Assembly (NCBI GenBank): GCA_964386005.1
Contig: CAYLSB010000041.1
Coordinates: forward strand, 1-39,148
Reading direction: 5' to 3'
Source of the DNA: FEN-1350 sp964386005
Lineage (GTDB): Bacteria; Planctomycetota; Phycisphaerae; Sedimentisphaerales; Anaerohalosphaeraceae
DNA length: 39,148 nucleotides
In this document: positions 38,993 to 39,148 of the stretch, one piece after another
Numbering within the stretch: position 1 is the first letter of the stretch
How the letters are laid out: every line of letters starts with the position of its first letter
Notes under the pieces: generated by a model
The model's input: only the letters and a program-made list of their open reading frames with translations
What the model was told of the DNA's origin: nothing
The model's database searches: none
Made by a program: the position numbers and the translations under genes

Positions 38993-39148
38993 AACAATAA
39001 CTTTCTCATTGATTCGCGTACAAGATTTTCCTATTCAAATCACGACATTCCATATTACCCATATTACCAACTCGCTGGCCATGATGACCTCCTATATTAT
39101 CTTTTGACAGTTTTTTCAAAAATTCTTGCCATTTTTTTCGATGATCCA
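38993..39148. other. AT-rich window end, no supported gene
   Basis: This sequence follows the point where ArsM similarity stops. On the minus strand a perfect AGGAGGT (39087-39093) precedes an ATG (39080-39082) by the right distance, but the frame stops after 15 codons (TGA at 39035-39037). It could be the severed start of another gene or chance. No family is recognised, and the window ends here. Confidence 0.3.

Overview
The window most likely comes from an anaerobic or facultative member of the Planctomycetota (Phycisphaerae-like). This is inferred from family content only. The supporting features are a Minf_1886-family gene (a Planctomycetes/Verrucomicrobia-restricted family), a Tat-exported Gfo/Idh/MocA oxidoreductase beside a secreted HEAT-repeat protein, an FHA-GAF protein, a V/A-type ATPase with no F-type genes in view, a fused EtfB-EtfA gene next to ETF:quinone oxidoreductase, and decayed RHS/YD-repeat genes with 9-nt 'ATCCTGT' repeats. 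No rRNA gene is present, so the taxonomy cannot be fixed from this sequence.

Layout. Bases 1-900 are an accessory edge: a short inverted repeat, an RHS remnant on the minus strand, and a DUF4160/DUF2442 gene pair. Bases 1000-11321 are a plus-strand housekeeping run: dnaE, a membrane protein, tmk, a tiny membrane protein, holB, ricT (PSP1 domain), metG and a Minf_1886 gene. The order tmk-holB-ricT-metG matches the Bacillus tmk-holB-yaaT-metS cluster. Bases 11345-19578 are on the minus strand: a membrane protein, a secreted HEAT-repeat protein, a Gfo/Idh/MocA oxidoreductase, ETF-QO and the EtfBA fusion. A divergent 255-base spacer then leads to a lone corrinoid-binding protein and a cytidylate-kinase-like protein.

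Bases 21708-30743 hold a complete nine-gene V/A-type ATPase operon in the order G/H-I-K-E-C-F-A-B-D. Subunit K keeps the residues that bind Na+ in the Enterococcus hirae ring (Leu55, Thr58, Gln59, Tyr62, Gln110, Glu140), so a sodium-coupled enzyme is predicted. Two envelope genes follow: a seven-helix protein with a long soluble tail, and an AsmA-like protein. An FHA-GAF gene faces them, and a tRNA-Ser(UGA) comes next.

Beyond the tRNA (35.65 kb to the end) the sequence turns AT-richer and mosaic. It holds a small membrane protein, an intact IS256-family element with 8-base target duplications, two clusters of 9-nt repeats, a second RHS remnant, an N-terminally truncated ORF, and the broken 5' end of an arsenite-methyltransferase-like gene.

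The genes serve replication and translation (dnaE, tmk, holB, metG), membrane energetics (ETF/ETF-QO, V-ATPase) and one-carbon chemistry (the corrinoid protein). I do not see a clear-cut new defence or biosynthetic system. The candidates that most deserve follow-up are the ETF/ETF-QO/corrinoid divergon, the predicted Na+ V-ATPase with its two trailing envelope genes, the RicT-containing replication cluster, and the recombined segment at the right end.
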